64,000 nucleotides of DNA from Mesorhizobium sp. AR10 (GTDB lineage: Bacteria; Pseudomonadota; Alphaproteobacteria; Rhizobiales; Rhizobiaceae), in assembly GCF_024746795.1 (NCBI RefSeq), contig NZ_CP080524.1, forward strand, positions 1,054,001 through 1,118,000, read 5' to 3'. Numbering within the stretch: the stretch's first letter is position 1; every line of letters begins with the position of its first letter. Shown here one piece after another: positions 37,969-46,192 of the stretch. The position numbers and the translations under genes were made by a program. The notes beneath the pieces were generated by a model. It saw nothing but the letters and a program-made list of their open reading frames with translations. It was not told the origin of the DNA and ran no database searches.

Positions 37969-38010
37969 GCCTGCCCCGAACCGCTGACGAGGAGCGGCTT
38001 CGGGGCAGGC
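37969..38010 (+). promoter_or_regulatory. Long hairpin between tauA and tauB
   Basis: GCCTGCCCCGAACCGCT pairs with AGCGGCTTCGGGGCAGGC around a seven-base loop, with one bulged base. There is no T-run, so it is unlikely to be a full terminator. Such hairpins between a binding-protein gene and its transporter genes often protect the upstream mRNA and raise binding-protein output. Confidence 0.7.
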
Positions 38011-38040
38011 AAATCTTCTTCAGATGTTCCGCGAGGCTCC

Positions 38041-38814
38041 ATGCCGCATCTCGTGCTTGATAAGGTCTCGGTTCATTATGACGGCCAGGCAGCGCCGGCC
38101 GTCGAGCGCGTGTCGATCGATGTCGCCAAGGGCGACTTTGTCGTGCTGGTCGGCCGCTCCGGCTGCGGCAAGACCTCGCTGCTCAATGTCGCCGCCGGCC
38201 TGGTCGCGCCGGTGCGTGGCAGTGCTGCGATCGACGGCAGGCCGATCACCGGCCCAGGCTCCGACCGGGCCGTGGTGTTCCAGAACGACGCGCTGTTTCC
38301 GTGGCTGACCGCGCGCGAGAATGTCGCCTTTGCTCTGCGGCTGCGCGGCGTCCGGCCGGCTGAACGGGCGCGGCGCGCCGACGACCTTTTGGCGCTGGTC
38401 AAACTCGACAGCGCCGGCGACAAGCGTATCTGGGAACTGTCCGGTGGCATGCGCCAGCGCGTCGGCCTGGCGCGCGCCTTGGCCGCCGAACCCGAATTCC
38501 TGCTGCTCGATGAACCGCTGGGCGCGCTCGATGCGCTGACACGCGAGCGCATGCAGACGACGCTGCTCGATCTGTGGACGGCAAGCCACGCCGGTGTGCT
38601 GATGGTTACGCACGGCATCGAGGAAGCGCTGGTGCTGGCCACCCGCATCGTCGTGCTGGCCCCCGGGCCGGGACGAGTGGTGCAGACTTTCGAAACGGGC
38701 TTCAGCCGGCGTTACGCCGGAGGCGAAGCCATTCGCAGCATCAAGGCCGACCCGGCCTTTGCCGTGGCGCGCGGCGAGCTTACCGACGCGATCTTCGAGG
38801 GAGAGGCGGCGTGA
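38041..38814 (+). CDS. tauB: Taurine ABC transporter, ATP-binding protein
   Basis: A 257-residue ATPase. Walker A is VGRSGCGKTSLLN near residue 38, the Q-loop is VVFQNDALFPWLT, the signature is LSGGMRQRVGLARAL and Walker B is LLLDEPLGALDALT. The form of the domain is that of nitrate/sulfonate/taurine transporters. The stop overlaps the tauC start (GTGA). It energises uptake from the cytoplasmic face. Confidence 0.92.
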   Translation: MPHLVLDKVSVHYDGQAAPAVERVSIDVAKGDFVVLVGRSGCGKTSLLNVAAGLVAPVRGSAAIDGRPITGPGSDRAVVFQNDALFPWLTARENVAFALRLRGVRPAERARRADDLLALVKLDSAGDKRIWELSGGMRQRVGLARALAAEPEFLLLDEPLGALDALTRERMQTTLLDLWTASHAGVLMVTHGIEEALVLATRIVVLAPGPGRVVQTFETGFSRRYAGGEAIRSIKADPAFAVARGELTDAIFEGEAA

Positions 38815-39671
38815 CCATCTCCTCCTACACGGAACGGCCGATCGCCAAGCTCGACGAGACCGCTGCCTTGTCGGTGCCGTGGTCGCGACCCAGCCCGAAG
38901 CGCAAAGGCATTTCGGCCCGCGTGGTCAACGCTGTCACCATCCTCGCCGTGCTGGCGGTGTGGGCGCTGTCGGCCCGCCTGCAGCTGGTGTCACCAGTCT
39001 TTCTTCCCTCGCCCGTCGCCGTCTGGAACAAATTCATCGTGGTTATCAGCGACGGCTTCGTCGACGCGACGCTGCTCCAGCATATTGCCGCCAGCCTGGG
39101 CCGCGTGTTCGCCGCCTTGATCGCGGCCATCGTCGTCGGCGTTCCGGTGGGCCTCGCTATCGGCATCAGCACCATCGGGCGCGGCATTTTCGATCCGTTG
39201 CTTGAATTCCTGCGGCCGATCCCGCCGCTCGCCTATCTGCCGCTTGTCGTCATCTGGTTCGGCATCGGCGAGCCGTCAAAGATCCTGGTGATCGCCATCG
39301 CCATGCTGGCGCCGGTGGCGCTTTCGACTGCCGCGGGTGTACGTGGCGTGTCGCAGGAGCGCATCAACGCCGCCCGCTCGCTTGGCGCGACACAGCGCCA
39401 GGTGGTCCGGCATGTGATCCTGCCCAGCGCGCTGCCCTCGATCCTGACCGGCCTGCGCATCGCGCTCGGCGCCGGCTGGTCGACGCTGGTCGCCGCCGAG
39501 CTGGTGGCGGCGACACGCGGGCTTGGCTTCATGATCCAGTCAGCCGCCCAGTTCCTCGTCACCGACGTGGTGGTGATGGGCATATTGGTGATCGCGGCCA
39601 TCGCCTTCGTGCTGGAATTCATCATCCGCCGGATCGAGCGCCAGCTCGTTCCGTGGGCGGGACGCGAATGA
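38811..39671 (+). CDS. tauC: Taurine ABC transporter, permease
   Basis: A 286-residue inner-membrane permease with about six helices and the EAA-type cytoplasmic loop (INAARSLGATQRQVVRHVIL). Other typical stretches are LEFLRPIPPLAYLPLVVIWF and AAELVAATRGLGFMIQSA. The GTG start overlaps the tauB stop. There is no tauD dioxygenase gene in the window, so desulfonation must be encoded elsewhere or use another route. Confidence 0.92.
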   Translation: MTISSYTERPIAKLDETAALSVPWSRPSPKRKGISARVVNAVTILAVLAVWALSARLQLVSPVFLPSPVAVWNKFIVVISDGFVDATLLQHIAASLGRVFAALIAAIVVGVPVGLAIGISTIGRGIFDPLLEFLRPIPPLAYLPLVVIWFGIGEPSKILVIAIAMLAPVALSTAAGVRGVSQERINAARSLGATQRQVVRHVILPSALPSILTGLRIALGAGWSTLVAAELVAATRGLGFMIQSAAQFLVTDVVVMGILVIAAIAFVLEFIIRRIERQLVPWAGRE

Positions 39672-39690
39672 ACTGAAAGGAGAGACACGG

Positions 39691-39882
39691 ATGATCGACC
39701 ATTCGACCACAACGCTGTTTGCCTTTCTCGGCAAGCAGCTTCGTTTCACCCGGGTCAGGGACATGCGGCCGGCCGACGACGAACCGCGATCGCCCACGCC
39801 GGTCCGCCTGGACGCCGAGCGCGACCGCCTGCAGCCGCGCGACGAAGGTTTCTACTGGGCCTGGCAATACTGGTCGCAGTGA
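39691..39882 (+). CDS. Small protein at the end of the tau operon
   Basis: A 63-residue protein beginning MIDHSTTTLFAFLGKQLRF, with a central Arg/Asp/Pro-rich part and the aromatic end YWAWQYWSQ. AAAGGAGAG precedes the ATG 19 bases after tauC, so it is probably the fourth gene of the operon. No family is recognised. The aromatic tail could touch a membrane or the permease. Confidence 0.65.
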   Translation: MIDHSTTTLFAFLGKQLRFTRVRDMRPADDEPRSPTPVRLDAERDRLQPRDEGFYWAWQYWSQ

Positions 39883-39911
39883 ATGGTGTCGGTGCGAATT
39901 GTGACGCCCGA

Positions 39912-40097
39912 TCAGATGCGCGAGCGGTTCGCCCAAGCCAACCCTGCCAGGCCGATCAGCACGGTGACGATGCCAATATAGAGCCATTGCGACTGGCCGG
40001 TCATGAAGCTTCCCCTGACAAGGCCGAGCCCCTGCAGCGACCACAGCACGCCAATGGCCAGCACAAGCAATGCCAGCAGATTCCTGACCAGTCTCAT
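39912..40097 (-). CDS. Small two-helix membrane protein
   Basis: A 61-residue protein with two hydrophobic stretches (residues about 4-24 and 38-56) separated by GLVRGSFMTGQSQW, a linker that looks conserved. It starts at 40097 with a GGGA-type site. The family seems to be a widespread small inner-membrane protein of unknown role. Confidence 0.65.
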   Translation of the reverse strand: MRLVRNLLALLVLAIGVLWSLQGLGLVRGSFMTGQSQWLYIGIVTVLIGLAGLAWANRSRI

Positions 40098-40399
40098 CGT
40101 TGGAATCCCTTTCCCAAGTCGATCTCGAACTGCATCGTGGCCGCGATAAAAGTGCGAAAGGAAGTGGTCCAGTCGCGTGTGTTTCTACTTGCATAGTAAC
40201 GTCGAATCTTGCCGAAGATATCCCGATACCGGCACGATAATCACGAGCGATACAGCGGTGCATGGTTAAAGAATCCTGACAAACTGTTTCCTGCTGACTC
40301 CAAACGTGTGCCATCGCCACGGAACCGCCAGACGTTTGCCGCATTTCCTGCCTTATTCGACCCCTACCGGCTCAGGTCTGTTAACGGAGTCATTTCTAC
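40098..40399. other. Intergenic region upstream of the RlpA-like gene
   Basis: About 300 bases between divergent genes. No other gene or repeat is visible. Stretches around 40200-40280 are moderately AT-rich and are likely promoter DNA for the RlpA-like gene, whose GGAG site lies near 40388. Confidence 0.4.
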
Positions 40400-40759
40400 A
40401 TGAAGAAGAACACCCAGACCGCGCTTGTCGCGGTGACGATAGCGGCTGGCCTGATGGTCGGCGCATCCGTCTCCCCCGCCGCCGCTCAATGCGGCCGTGC
40501 CTCGTGGTACGCCCTGCACTCCAAAACCGCTTCCGGCGAGCGCATGAACCCGTCGGCAATGACCGCGGCGCACCGCAGCTTGCCGTTCGGCACGAAGCTG
40601 AAGGTGACCAACCGCAACAACGGCCGCAGCGTCGTCGTGCGCATCAACGACCGCGGCCCGTTCATCAAGGGACGCGTGCTCGACCTGTCGAAGGGCGCCG
40701 CCAGTCGCCTCGGCTTCATCGGCTCGGGCCATACCTCCGTCTGCATGGCGCGCGTCTGA
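40400..40759 (+). CDS. RlpA-like double-psi beta-barrel protein
   Basis: A 119-residue exported protein. The signal peptide is about residues 1-29 (ending PAAA-QC). The rest is a single RlpA-like double-psi beta-barrel with [48 protein letters not shown] and KGAASRLG. RlpA proteins are septal lytic transglycosylases acting on peptide-free glycan; the SPOR domain of full-length RlpA is missing, so septal targeting is doubtful. Confidence 0.9.
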   Translation: MKKNTQTALVAVTIAAGLMVGASVSPAAAQCGRASWYALHSKTASGERMNPSAMTAAHRSLPFGTKLKVTNRNNGRSVVVRINDRGPFIKGRVLDLSKGAASRLGFIGSGHTSVCMARV

Positions 40760-40826
40760 CCTGTCTCGTGTCCGGCTCCATGCCGGGCATCGCATGCTGA
40801 AGACGCGCGGCGCGCTTTTTCTCTTA

Positions 40827-40875
40827 TGCATGTCGTTATCCCCAAAAAACCGCAGCGCACTTCTGGCGACATGCA
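40827..40875. repeat. Interspersed palindrome, family D, copy 1
   Basis: Inverted ends TGCATGTCG and CGACATGCA (imperfect) enclose CCCCAAAAAACCGC and CACTTCTGG. A related copy lies at 53161-53207. It follows the RlpA-like gene. Confidence 0.75.
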
Positions 40876-41072
40876 TCCGCCTTCGCAGCCGCACATTGAG
40901 CCGGCTCTTGCCGTTCGAGACTGATTCTCAATGGGTTGGACGAAAGGATGAGAATATTTCACGTAACGTGACGTATTGCATCGCAGCAATTAGTTGTTAA
41001 CCTCCGCGCGAGATTCTAGGGCTCGGCGCTGCTCGTCGTCCCCTTCGGTCGTATGCAGCAGCGGGGTTCTTA
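40876..41072. promoter_or_regulatory. phaZ upstream region with a perfect palindrome
   Basis: A gene-free region ahead of phaZ. At 40959-40971 TCACGT-A-ACGTGA is a perfect 13-base inverted repeat, a plausible operator. The surrounding DNA is AT-richer than average. The regulator is unknown; the motif differs from parS. Confidence 0.45.
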
Positions 41073-42350
41073 ATGTTCTACCAGCTCTACGAAATGAACC
41101 ATGCAGTCTTGCAGCCCGCCCGCGCCTACGCGGATGCGGTGCGGATGCTTTACACCAATCCGCTCAATCCGTTTTCGCATACGTCCTGGGGCCGTTCGGT
41201 CGCGGCGACCGCCGAATTGTTCGAGCGCACCACGCGTCGCTACAGCAAGCCGCGTTTCGACCTGACGAAGACCGTGATCGACTGGAAAAGCGTCGACGTC
41301 ACTGAAAAGACCGTCTGGTCACGCCCGTTCTGCAATGTCCTGCGCTTCGAACGGGCTGTTCCCGCCGAGAGAAAGCCGGATCCTAAGCTGCTGATCGTGG
41401 CGCCGATGTCCGGCCACTATGCGACGCTGCTGCGCGGCACCGTCGAAGCGATGCTGCCCCATGCCGATGTGCACATCACCGACTGGGTCGATGCCCGCAT
41501 GGTGCCGCTTGCCGACGGCAGCTTCGACCTCGACGACTATATCGACTACATCATCGACATGCTGCACGCGCTGGGCCCCGACACTCATGTCATGGCGGTT
41601 TGCCAGCCCTCGGTGCCGGTGCTGGCGGCGGTGGCGCTGATGGAAACGCGCGGCGACCCCTTCGTTCCCTCGACCATGACGCTGATGGGCGGGCCGATCG
41701 ATACCCGCCGCAACCCGACGCAGGTCAATCTGCTGGCCAAGGAAAAGGGCATCGACTGGTTCCGCGACAACGTCATCATGCATGCGCCCTGGCCGGTGCC
41801 GGGCTTCGGCCGCGAGGTCTATCCCGGCTTCCTGCAGCTTTCGGGCTTCATGAGCATGAACCTCGACCGCCACATCACGGCCCACAAGGACTTCTTCATG
41901 CATCTGGTGAAGCATGATGGCGACAACGCCGTGAAGCACCGCGATTTCTACGACGAATATCTGGCGGTGATGGATCTGACGGCGGAATTCTATCTGCAGA
42001 CCGTCGATACCGTGTTTGTCCGTCACGCTCTGCCCAAGGGTGAGATGATGCATCGCGGCGTCGCCGTCGATCCCAAGGCGATCCGCAATGTCGCGCTGTT
42101 CACCGTCGAGGGCGAGAACGACGACATTTCCGGTCTCGGCCAGACCCAGGCCGCGCACGACCTCTGCCCCAACATCCCCGCCGACAGGCACGCCCACTAC
42201 GTACAGCCGGCGGTCGGCCATTACGGCGTCTTCAACGGCTCGCGCTTCCGCTCCGAAATCGTGCCGCGGATCGTCGACTTCATTACCAGTTACGGCCGAC
42301 AAAGCCGCGTTGCGGTGAAGCCCAGGCTGGTCCGCTCGGCCAAGGGCTGA
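41073..42350 (+). CDS. phaZ: Intracellular polyhydroxyalkanoate depolymerase
   Basis: A 425-residue intracellular PHB/PHA depolymerase that mobilises carbon from storage granules. The alpha/beta-hydrolase core carries the nucleophile as a cysteine (C177 in VMAVCQPSVPV), with Asp in VEGENDDISGLGQT and His in VQPAVGHYGVFNGSRF. The N-terminus (MFYQLYEMNHAVLQPAR) is typical and there is no signal peptide. A GGGG site precedes the ATG. Monocistronic. Confidence 0.94.
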   Translation: MFYQLYEMNHAVLQPARAYADAVRMLYTNPLNPFSHTSWGRSVAATAELFERTTRRYSKPRFDLTKTVIDWKSVDVTEKTVWSRPFCNVLRFERAVPAERKPDPKLLIVAPMSGHYATLLRGTVEAMLPHADVHITDWVDARMVPLADGSFDLDDYIDYIIDMLHALGPDTHVMAVCQPSVPVLAAVALMETRGDPFVPSTMTLMGGPIDTRRNPTQVNLLAKEKGIDWFRDNVIMHAPWPVPGFGREVYPGFLQLSGFMSMNLDRHITAHKDFFMHLVKHDGDNAVKHRDFYDEYLAVMDLTAEFYLQTVDTVFVRHALPKGEMMHRGVAVDPKAIRNVALFTVEGENDDISGLGQTQAAHDLCPNIPADRHAHYVQPAVGHYGVFNGSRFRSEIVPRIVDFITSYGRQSRVAVKPRLVRSAKG

Positions 42351-42386
42351 AGCAACGGCACGCAGCGCCGGCCTATCTTTTTGTTT

Positions 42387-42435
42387 GAGCAGGATCTTTT
42401 CCGGGAACCGGATCCCACTTTTCGCGGTCACGCTC
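42387..42435. repeat. Interspersed palindrome, family C, copy 2
   Basis: GAGCAGGATC...GGTCACGCTC are degenerate inverted ends around TTTTCCGGGAACCGGATCCC and ACTTTTCG. It is clearly related to the copy at 21459-21508 and follows phaZ. Confidence 0.7.
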
Positions 42436-42545
42436 TGGCTGCTGCCCAACCGATCTGTTGCACAATAGCCGCTGTTGGGGAGGTGCGGGTAACCATGCCA
42501 GAGAATCTGTTTCTCTTCACAATTGACACGGACTGTAAATCCCCT

Positions 42546-42560
42546 TTAACCTTTCGTTAA
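42546..42560. promoter_or_regulatory. CtrA-type binding site
   Basis: TTAA-CCTTTCG-TTAA matches the full CtrA consensus TTAA-N7-TTAA exactly, and continues as TTAAC. It lies 21 bases upstream of the transglutaminase-like peptidase gene and just past a TTGACA hexamer (about 42524-42529), so CtrA could regulate that promoter in the cell cycle. Confidence 0.65.
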
Positions 42561-42581
42561 CAACAAGGGCGAACGGGGACA

Positions 42582-43199
42582 ATGACTTCCTCACCGATGG
42601 CACGGACGCTGCGCTTGTGTGCAGTCGCAGGACTGGCATTTTCGGGATGCTGGGCTGGAGCAGCTTCGGCGGCCGGGCCGATGGTCACCGGTGGCCCGAC
42701 CTCGCAACCGATCGGACATTATGATTTTTGCCGGGCTCATCCGGGCGAATGCTCGATCCGCCCGAGCAACCTCGCACCCGCCACGATGACCGATGCGCTC
42801 ATGCGCAAGCTGGCCAGCGTCACCGCAAAGGTCAACGCCGCCGTCAAGCCGATGAGCGACTATGACATCTACGGCAGGGACGAGGTCTGGGCGTATCCCG
42901 ACAACGGCGTTGGCGACTGCGAGGACTATGTCCTGGAAAAGCGTCGCGACCTGAACCGCATGGGTGTGTCGCTGGCCGATCTTCTGATGACCGTCGTGCG
43001 CAAACCCGACGGCGAGGGCCATGCGGTGCTGACCGTGCGCACCGACAAGGGCGATTACGTCCTCGACAACCTGACCGACAAGGTTCGCTCGTGGGACCAG
43101 ACCGGCTATCGCTTCCTCAAGCGGCAGGCGATCGACAATACCGGCCGCTGGGTTTCGATCCGCGGTGGTCAGCAGGTTCTGGTCGGCGCCGTCCAGTAG
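42582..43199 (+). CDS. Bacterial transglutaminase-like cysteine peptidase (BTLCP)
   Basis: A 205-residue exported protein of the BTLCP/DUF920 family. The signal peptide is about residues 1-31. The catalytic triad is visible: C113 in GVGDCEDYVLEKR, H147 in GEGHAVLTVR and D162 in YVLDNLTDK. Relatives include LapG-like periplasmic proteases that release surface adhesins under c-di-GMP control, but no lapD or adhesin gene is adjacent, so that role is not claimed. A CtrA-type box precedes it. Confidence 0.9.
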   Translation: MTSSPMARTLRLCAVAGLAFSGCWAGAASAAGPMVTGGPTSQPIGHYDFCRAHPGECSIRPSNLAPATMTDALMRKLASVTAKVNAAVKPMSDYDIYGRDEVWAYPDNGVGDCEDYVLEKRRDLNRMGVSLADLLMTVVRKPDGEGHAVLTVRTDKGDYVLDNLTDKVRSWDQTGYRFLKRQAIDNTGRWVSIRGGQQVLVGAVQ

Positions 43200-43217
43200 A
43201 ATTTCCGACGGACAGAT

Positions 43218-43589
43218 TCACCTCGCCGTGCGACCAAGCGCGGCGCGGATCGATGCGGTGATGCAGCGAAGCTCCGCTTCGTCGAGTTTTTCGATGTTTT
43301 CGGCCAGGAGATTGGCCAGTTCCGTCGCGGCGGGGGTGAGGCCCGACGTGTCGATCTTGACGCGCGGATGCGAGGCCTCGGCCAACCGCGCCAGCTCCTC
43401 GGCATCGTCCCAGATGACGTTGAAGTAGCCGATGATCTTCTGGATCAGCGTCCAGGTCGGCGCGCCCCGGCGGCCATGCTCCAGCGCCGAAAGGTAGGCA
43501 GCGCTGACGCCGATCGCCTCGGCCATGACCTTTTGACTGACGCCGCGTTCATTTCGCAGCGCCCGAAGCTTTTCGCCGAACGGGGTCAC
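43218..43589 (-). CDS. Helix-turn-helix (XRE family) regulator
   Basis: A protein of about 123 residues. The N-terminal XRE domain has FGEKLRALRNERGVSQKVMA and IGVSAAYLSALEHGRRG, followed by a WTLIQKIIGYFNVIWDDAEE segment common in an alphaproteobacterial group of such regulators, and a helical tail. I chose the GTG at 43589 for its GAGGA spacing; a TTG at 43595 would give two more residues. It is the last gene of the timA-mltA-smr run. Confidence 0.85.
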   Translation of the reverse strand: MTPFGEKLRALRNERGVSQKVMAEAIGVSAAYLSALEHGRRGAPTWTLIQKIIGYFNVIWDDAEELARLAEASHPRVKIDTSGLTPAATELANLLAENIEKLDEAELRCITASIRAALGRTAR

Positions 43590-43599
43590 AGCCAAGTCC

Positions 43600-44136
43600 T
43601 CATGGGCGGAGCCGTCGCACGCGGATGTAGAGCGCGCCCGAGCCGCCATGATTACGCGCCGCATGATCATGGCTGGAGACAAGCGGCCGGAAAGCCGGCG
43701 TCGACAGCCAGGCCGGTACGGCACGCCGCAAGACGCCGTCGCCACCCGACGACGAACCCTTGCCGGTGATGACCAGCACATAGCGGATGCCGCCGGCATG
43801 CGCCCGGTGCAGGAACGAAAACAGCAGCGAATAGGCCTCGTCCTGGGTCAGGCCATGCAGGTCGACGCGACCTTCGATCGGCAGCCGGCCCTTCGACAGC
43901 TTGTCCAGTGTCGGTTCGTCGAGTGCATGGGAGACATGCTGCGCCTTCGGTTTCGGGACCACGGCCGGAACACCACCAGCCTGGGCCGGCGATGGCGTTG
44001 GCCTGGTCTCAACGCCGAAGTCCGGAATATCGACGGCGGTTCTGCCCTTCAGCGGCTTGGCGGTGCGCGCCACCAGGTTCCACAGGACCCGGTCGTCCTC
44101 GCTCAGCCTGGCTTCGCTGTCTGAGCGCCGGGTCAT
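43600..44136 (-). CDS. Smr domain protein
   Basis: A 178-residue protein with a disordered N-terminal half (residues about 25-80) and a C-terminal Smr domain. Its hallmarks are VDLHGLTQDEAYSLL near residue 92 and YVLVITGKGSSSGGDGVLRR. Smr domains are nucleases or nucleic-acid-binding modules, sometimes fused to MutS2; here the domain stands alone, as in YdaL-type proteins. Its start overlaps the mltA stop (ATGA). Confidence 0.92.
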   Translation of the reverse strand: MTRRSDSEARLSEDDRVLWNLVARTAKPLKGRTAVDIPDFGVETRPTPSPAQAGGVPAVVPKPKAQHVSHALDEPTLDKLSKGRLPIEGRVDLHGLTQDEAYSLLFSFLHRAHAGGIRYVLVITGKGSSSGGDGVLRRAVPAWLSTPAFRPLVSSHDHAARNHGGSGALYIRVRRLRP

Positions 44137-45281
44137 CGGACCGCCCCTGCAACGAGCGAGCGTGGGACCAGCGCATAGAAATCGGCGGCATTGCGGACGA
44201 TCCCGGCGATCTCGCCGGCGGCATCGCCCGATCCGGCGAAGAGATCACCCCGCGCGGGCCCGGTGATGGCCGAGCCGGTGTCCTGCGCGATCATCAGCCG
44301 CCGGAACGGCTTGCTGTCGAAGGCGGTCAGCGAAGGCGCATCGATGTAGAACGGCGTGCCGAATGTGTGGAGCAGGCGGTCGACAGCAACCGAGCGGCCC
44401 GGCGTCAACGGCACCTTGGCGGCGGCAATCGGACCGAGTGCCGCATCCTCGACCGCCGCTTCGCGGAAGAAAATATAGGAGCGGTTCTGCCACAGGATCT
44501 CGTCGATGCGATCCGGATGCGCCTTGAACCAGGCGCGGATCGACTGCATCGTCACTTTCTCCAGCGGAATCTCGCCGATTTGGCTGAGAATCTTGCCCGG
44601 TCCGGTAAAGCGCTGGCCGGACTTGGCGGCATAGGTGATGCGGCGCAGCCGCCCGTCGGTCATGTTCAGCCGCGCCGCGCCCTGCACATGGATGAAGAAG
44701 GCATCGACCTTGTCGGCGAGCCAGGCGATTTCCAGGCCCTTGCCGGCCAAGCCCTCGCCGGGCAAGTCCTCGCCGGCAAGCGCGCCGCGCTCGATCTCGC
44801 CACGGTCTAAATATTCCACCGGCCCGTGCGGCGTGTCGCGGGCAAAAGCGAGATAGGGATCCATGCCTGAGGGACGGCTGGCGTCGTCGATGTCGATGAG
44901 ATCGGCCGGGCGCGACAGCAGCGGCACCGTGAAGCGGTCCGTGCGCACCGGCGAGGCCTCGACCTCCGGTTCGTAGAAGCCGGTGACGAGGCCACCGTCT
45001 TCGGCTTCTATGCGGGCAGGAGAGAAATAGCGTTCGAAGAAGCTGCGGGCTTCATTCCGAGCCGAAAACGAGGGTCGATTCGGCAGCGAAACGGCGCGCG
45101 CTTGCGCATAGGCCTCGGCAAAGGCGGTGAAGTCGACGCCGAGCGCGCCCGAACGATAGGGCCTGGCCAGGACATGGAAGGCCGAGCGCCGGAAGGCGGC
45201 AAAAGCCGCCAGATGATCGTCATCACCCCAGCCGGGGAGATCATCGAAGGATTTTTCGACAAAGAGAGGAGATAGCGACAC
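44133..45281 (-). CDS. mltA: Murein transglycosylase A (MltA)
   Basis: A 382-residue lytic transglycosylase that cleaves peptidoglycan glycan strands to 1,6-anhydromuropeptides. It contains LVTGFYEPEVEAS, FIHVQGAARLNM, WFKAHPDRIDEILWQNRSY and the 3D domain with AQDTGSAITGPARGDLFAGSG including the catalytic Asp. The GTG start at 45281 gives no signal peptide or lipobox, which is odd for an envelope enzyme; longer in-frame starts overlap timA and add none. A tandem 15-base repeat encodes LAGEDLPGEGLAGKG. Confidence 0.9.
   Translation of the reverse strand: MSLSPLFVEKSFDDLPGWGDDDHLAAFAAFRRSAFHVLARPYRSGALGVDFTAFAEAYAQARAVSLPNRPSFSARNEARSFFERYFSPARIEAEDGGLVTGFYEPEVEASPVRTDRFTVPLLSRPADLIDIDDASRPSGMDPYLAFARDTPHGPVEYLDRGEIERGALAGEDLPGEGLAGKGLEIAWLADKVDAFFIHVQGAARLNMTDGRLRRITYAAKSGQRFTGPGKILSQIGEIPLEKVTMQSIRAWFKAHPDRIDEILWQNRSYIFFREAAVEDAALGPIAAAKVPLTPGRSVAVDRLLHTFGTPFYIDAPSLTAFDSKPFRRLMIAQDTGSAITGPARGDLFAGSGDAAGEIAGIVRNAADFYALVPRSLVAGAVR
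44748..44792. repeat. Three imperfect tandem 15-base units inside mltA
   Basis: CCTTGCCGGCCAAGC, CCTCGCCGGGCAAGT and CCTCGCCGGCAAGCG follow one another. They keep the frame and encode L-(A/P)-G-(E/K)-rich repeats, a likely length-variable loop. Confidence 0.6.
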
Positions 45282-45306
45282 CGGAGCCTCGCCGCTGACC
45301 CCGGGC

Positions 45307-46014
45307 TCAGTCTTCTTCCTCGGTGGCGACGAGCTTCCAGTTCGGATCGCGCGAGCGCGTGTCGCGGGCGAAGGTCCAGACATCCTTGACCTCGGCGACG
45401 GTTTCAGGATCGCCGTCGATGACCGCACCTGCCTTGTCGCGGGTCGCCGAAATCAGTTCGCTGATGATGCGCAAGGTGAGATGGGCCTCGCCCCCCTTCA
45501 TCTCGGCGGAGACGATGTCGGCCTTGTCGATGCCGACGAAGGAGGACTGGATCTTTTCCGATTTCGCCTCGCGGTCGCCAATTGCGGCGACGAAGCCGTC
45601 ATAGACCTCGCGCGACAACAGGTTCTTGAGGGTTTTGCGGTCGCCGTCGGCATAGGCCATGACGATCATCTCATAGGCCATCTTGGCGCCGTCGACGAAG
45701 GTCTTCGGATCGAATGTCGGATCGTTGTCCTTGATCGTCCGCAGGCCTTTGTTGAGGTCCGTGTCAGGCTTGGCGAAGGCGTCGATCTCTGCATAGGTGT
45801 CGCCAACCGGCTCTCCCGGCGCCCGCTTGCGCGGCAGCGAAACCACATTCTCGGGTTTCTGGGCGGCATCCTTGTCGCCCGTGCGGCTCGCCGTATAGGG
45901 ATCGAAGGGCGGGCGTTCGCTTCCCGTGCGGCGACCGAGCACATTGCGCAGCTGGAAAAAGATCACCACCGCCGCGATCAGAAAGAAAATCGTGCCGAAG
46001 TCGAAAAATCCCAT
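45307..46014 (-). CDS. timA: Tim44/TimA family membrane-anchored protein
   Basis: A 235-residue protein with an N-terminal membrane anchor (residues about 5-22, MGFFDFGTIFFLIAAVVIFF), a polar linker, and a Tim44-like C-terminal domain (about residues 95-230; KMAYEMIVMAYADGDRKTLK, SREVYDGFVAAI). TimA proteins of alphaproteobacteria are relatives of mitochondrial Tim44; their function is not settled. The start at 46014 has GGAAG upstream. The mltA gene follows within 30 bases. Confidence 0.9.
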   Translation of the reverse strand: MGFFDFGTIFFLIAAVVIFFQLRNVLGRRTGSERPPFDPYTASRTGDKDAAQKPENVVSLPRKRAPGEPVGDTYAEIDAFAKPDTDLNKGLRTIKDNDPTFDPKTFVDGAKMAYEMIVMAYADGDRKTLKNLLSREVYDGFVAAIGDREAKSEKIQSSFVGIDKADIVSAEMKGGEAHLTLRIISELISATRDKAGAVIDGDPETVAEVKDVWTFARDTRSRDPNWKLVATEEED

Positions 46015-46192
46015 ATCTTCCGCCAATCGATCCCTACCCTGGCCGGACCGCCGGCCAATCAACAGGCCGCGGTCGCATAGCGTTCAACATTCAAAGCATA
46101 TAGAACGCATGGCGCAATCATTCAAATCAAAGGCAGCCATACCTATCTAACAGCCTCAGTGCCAGCGGCGATTGCTCGCCGGCCGGCAAAAC

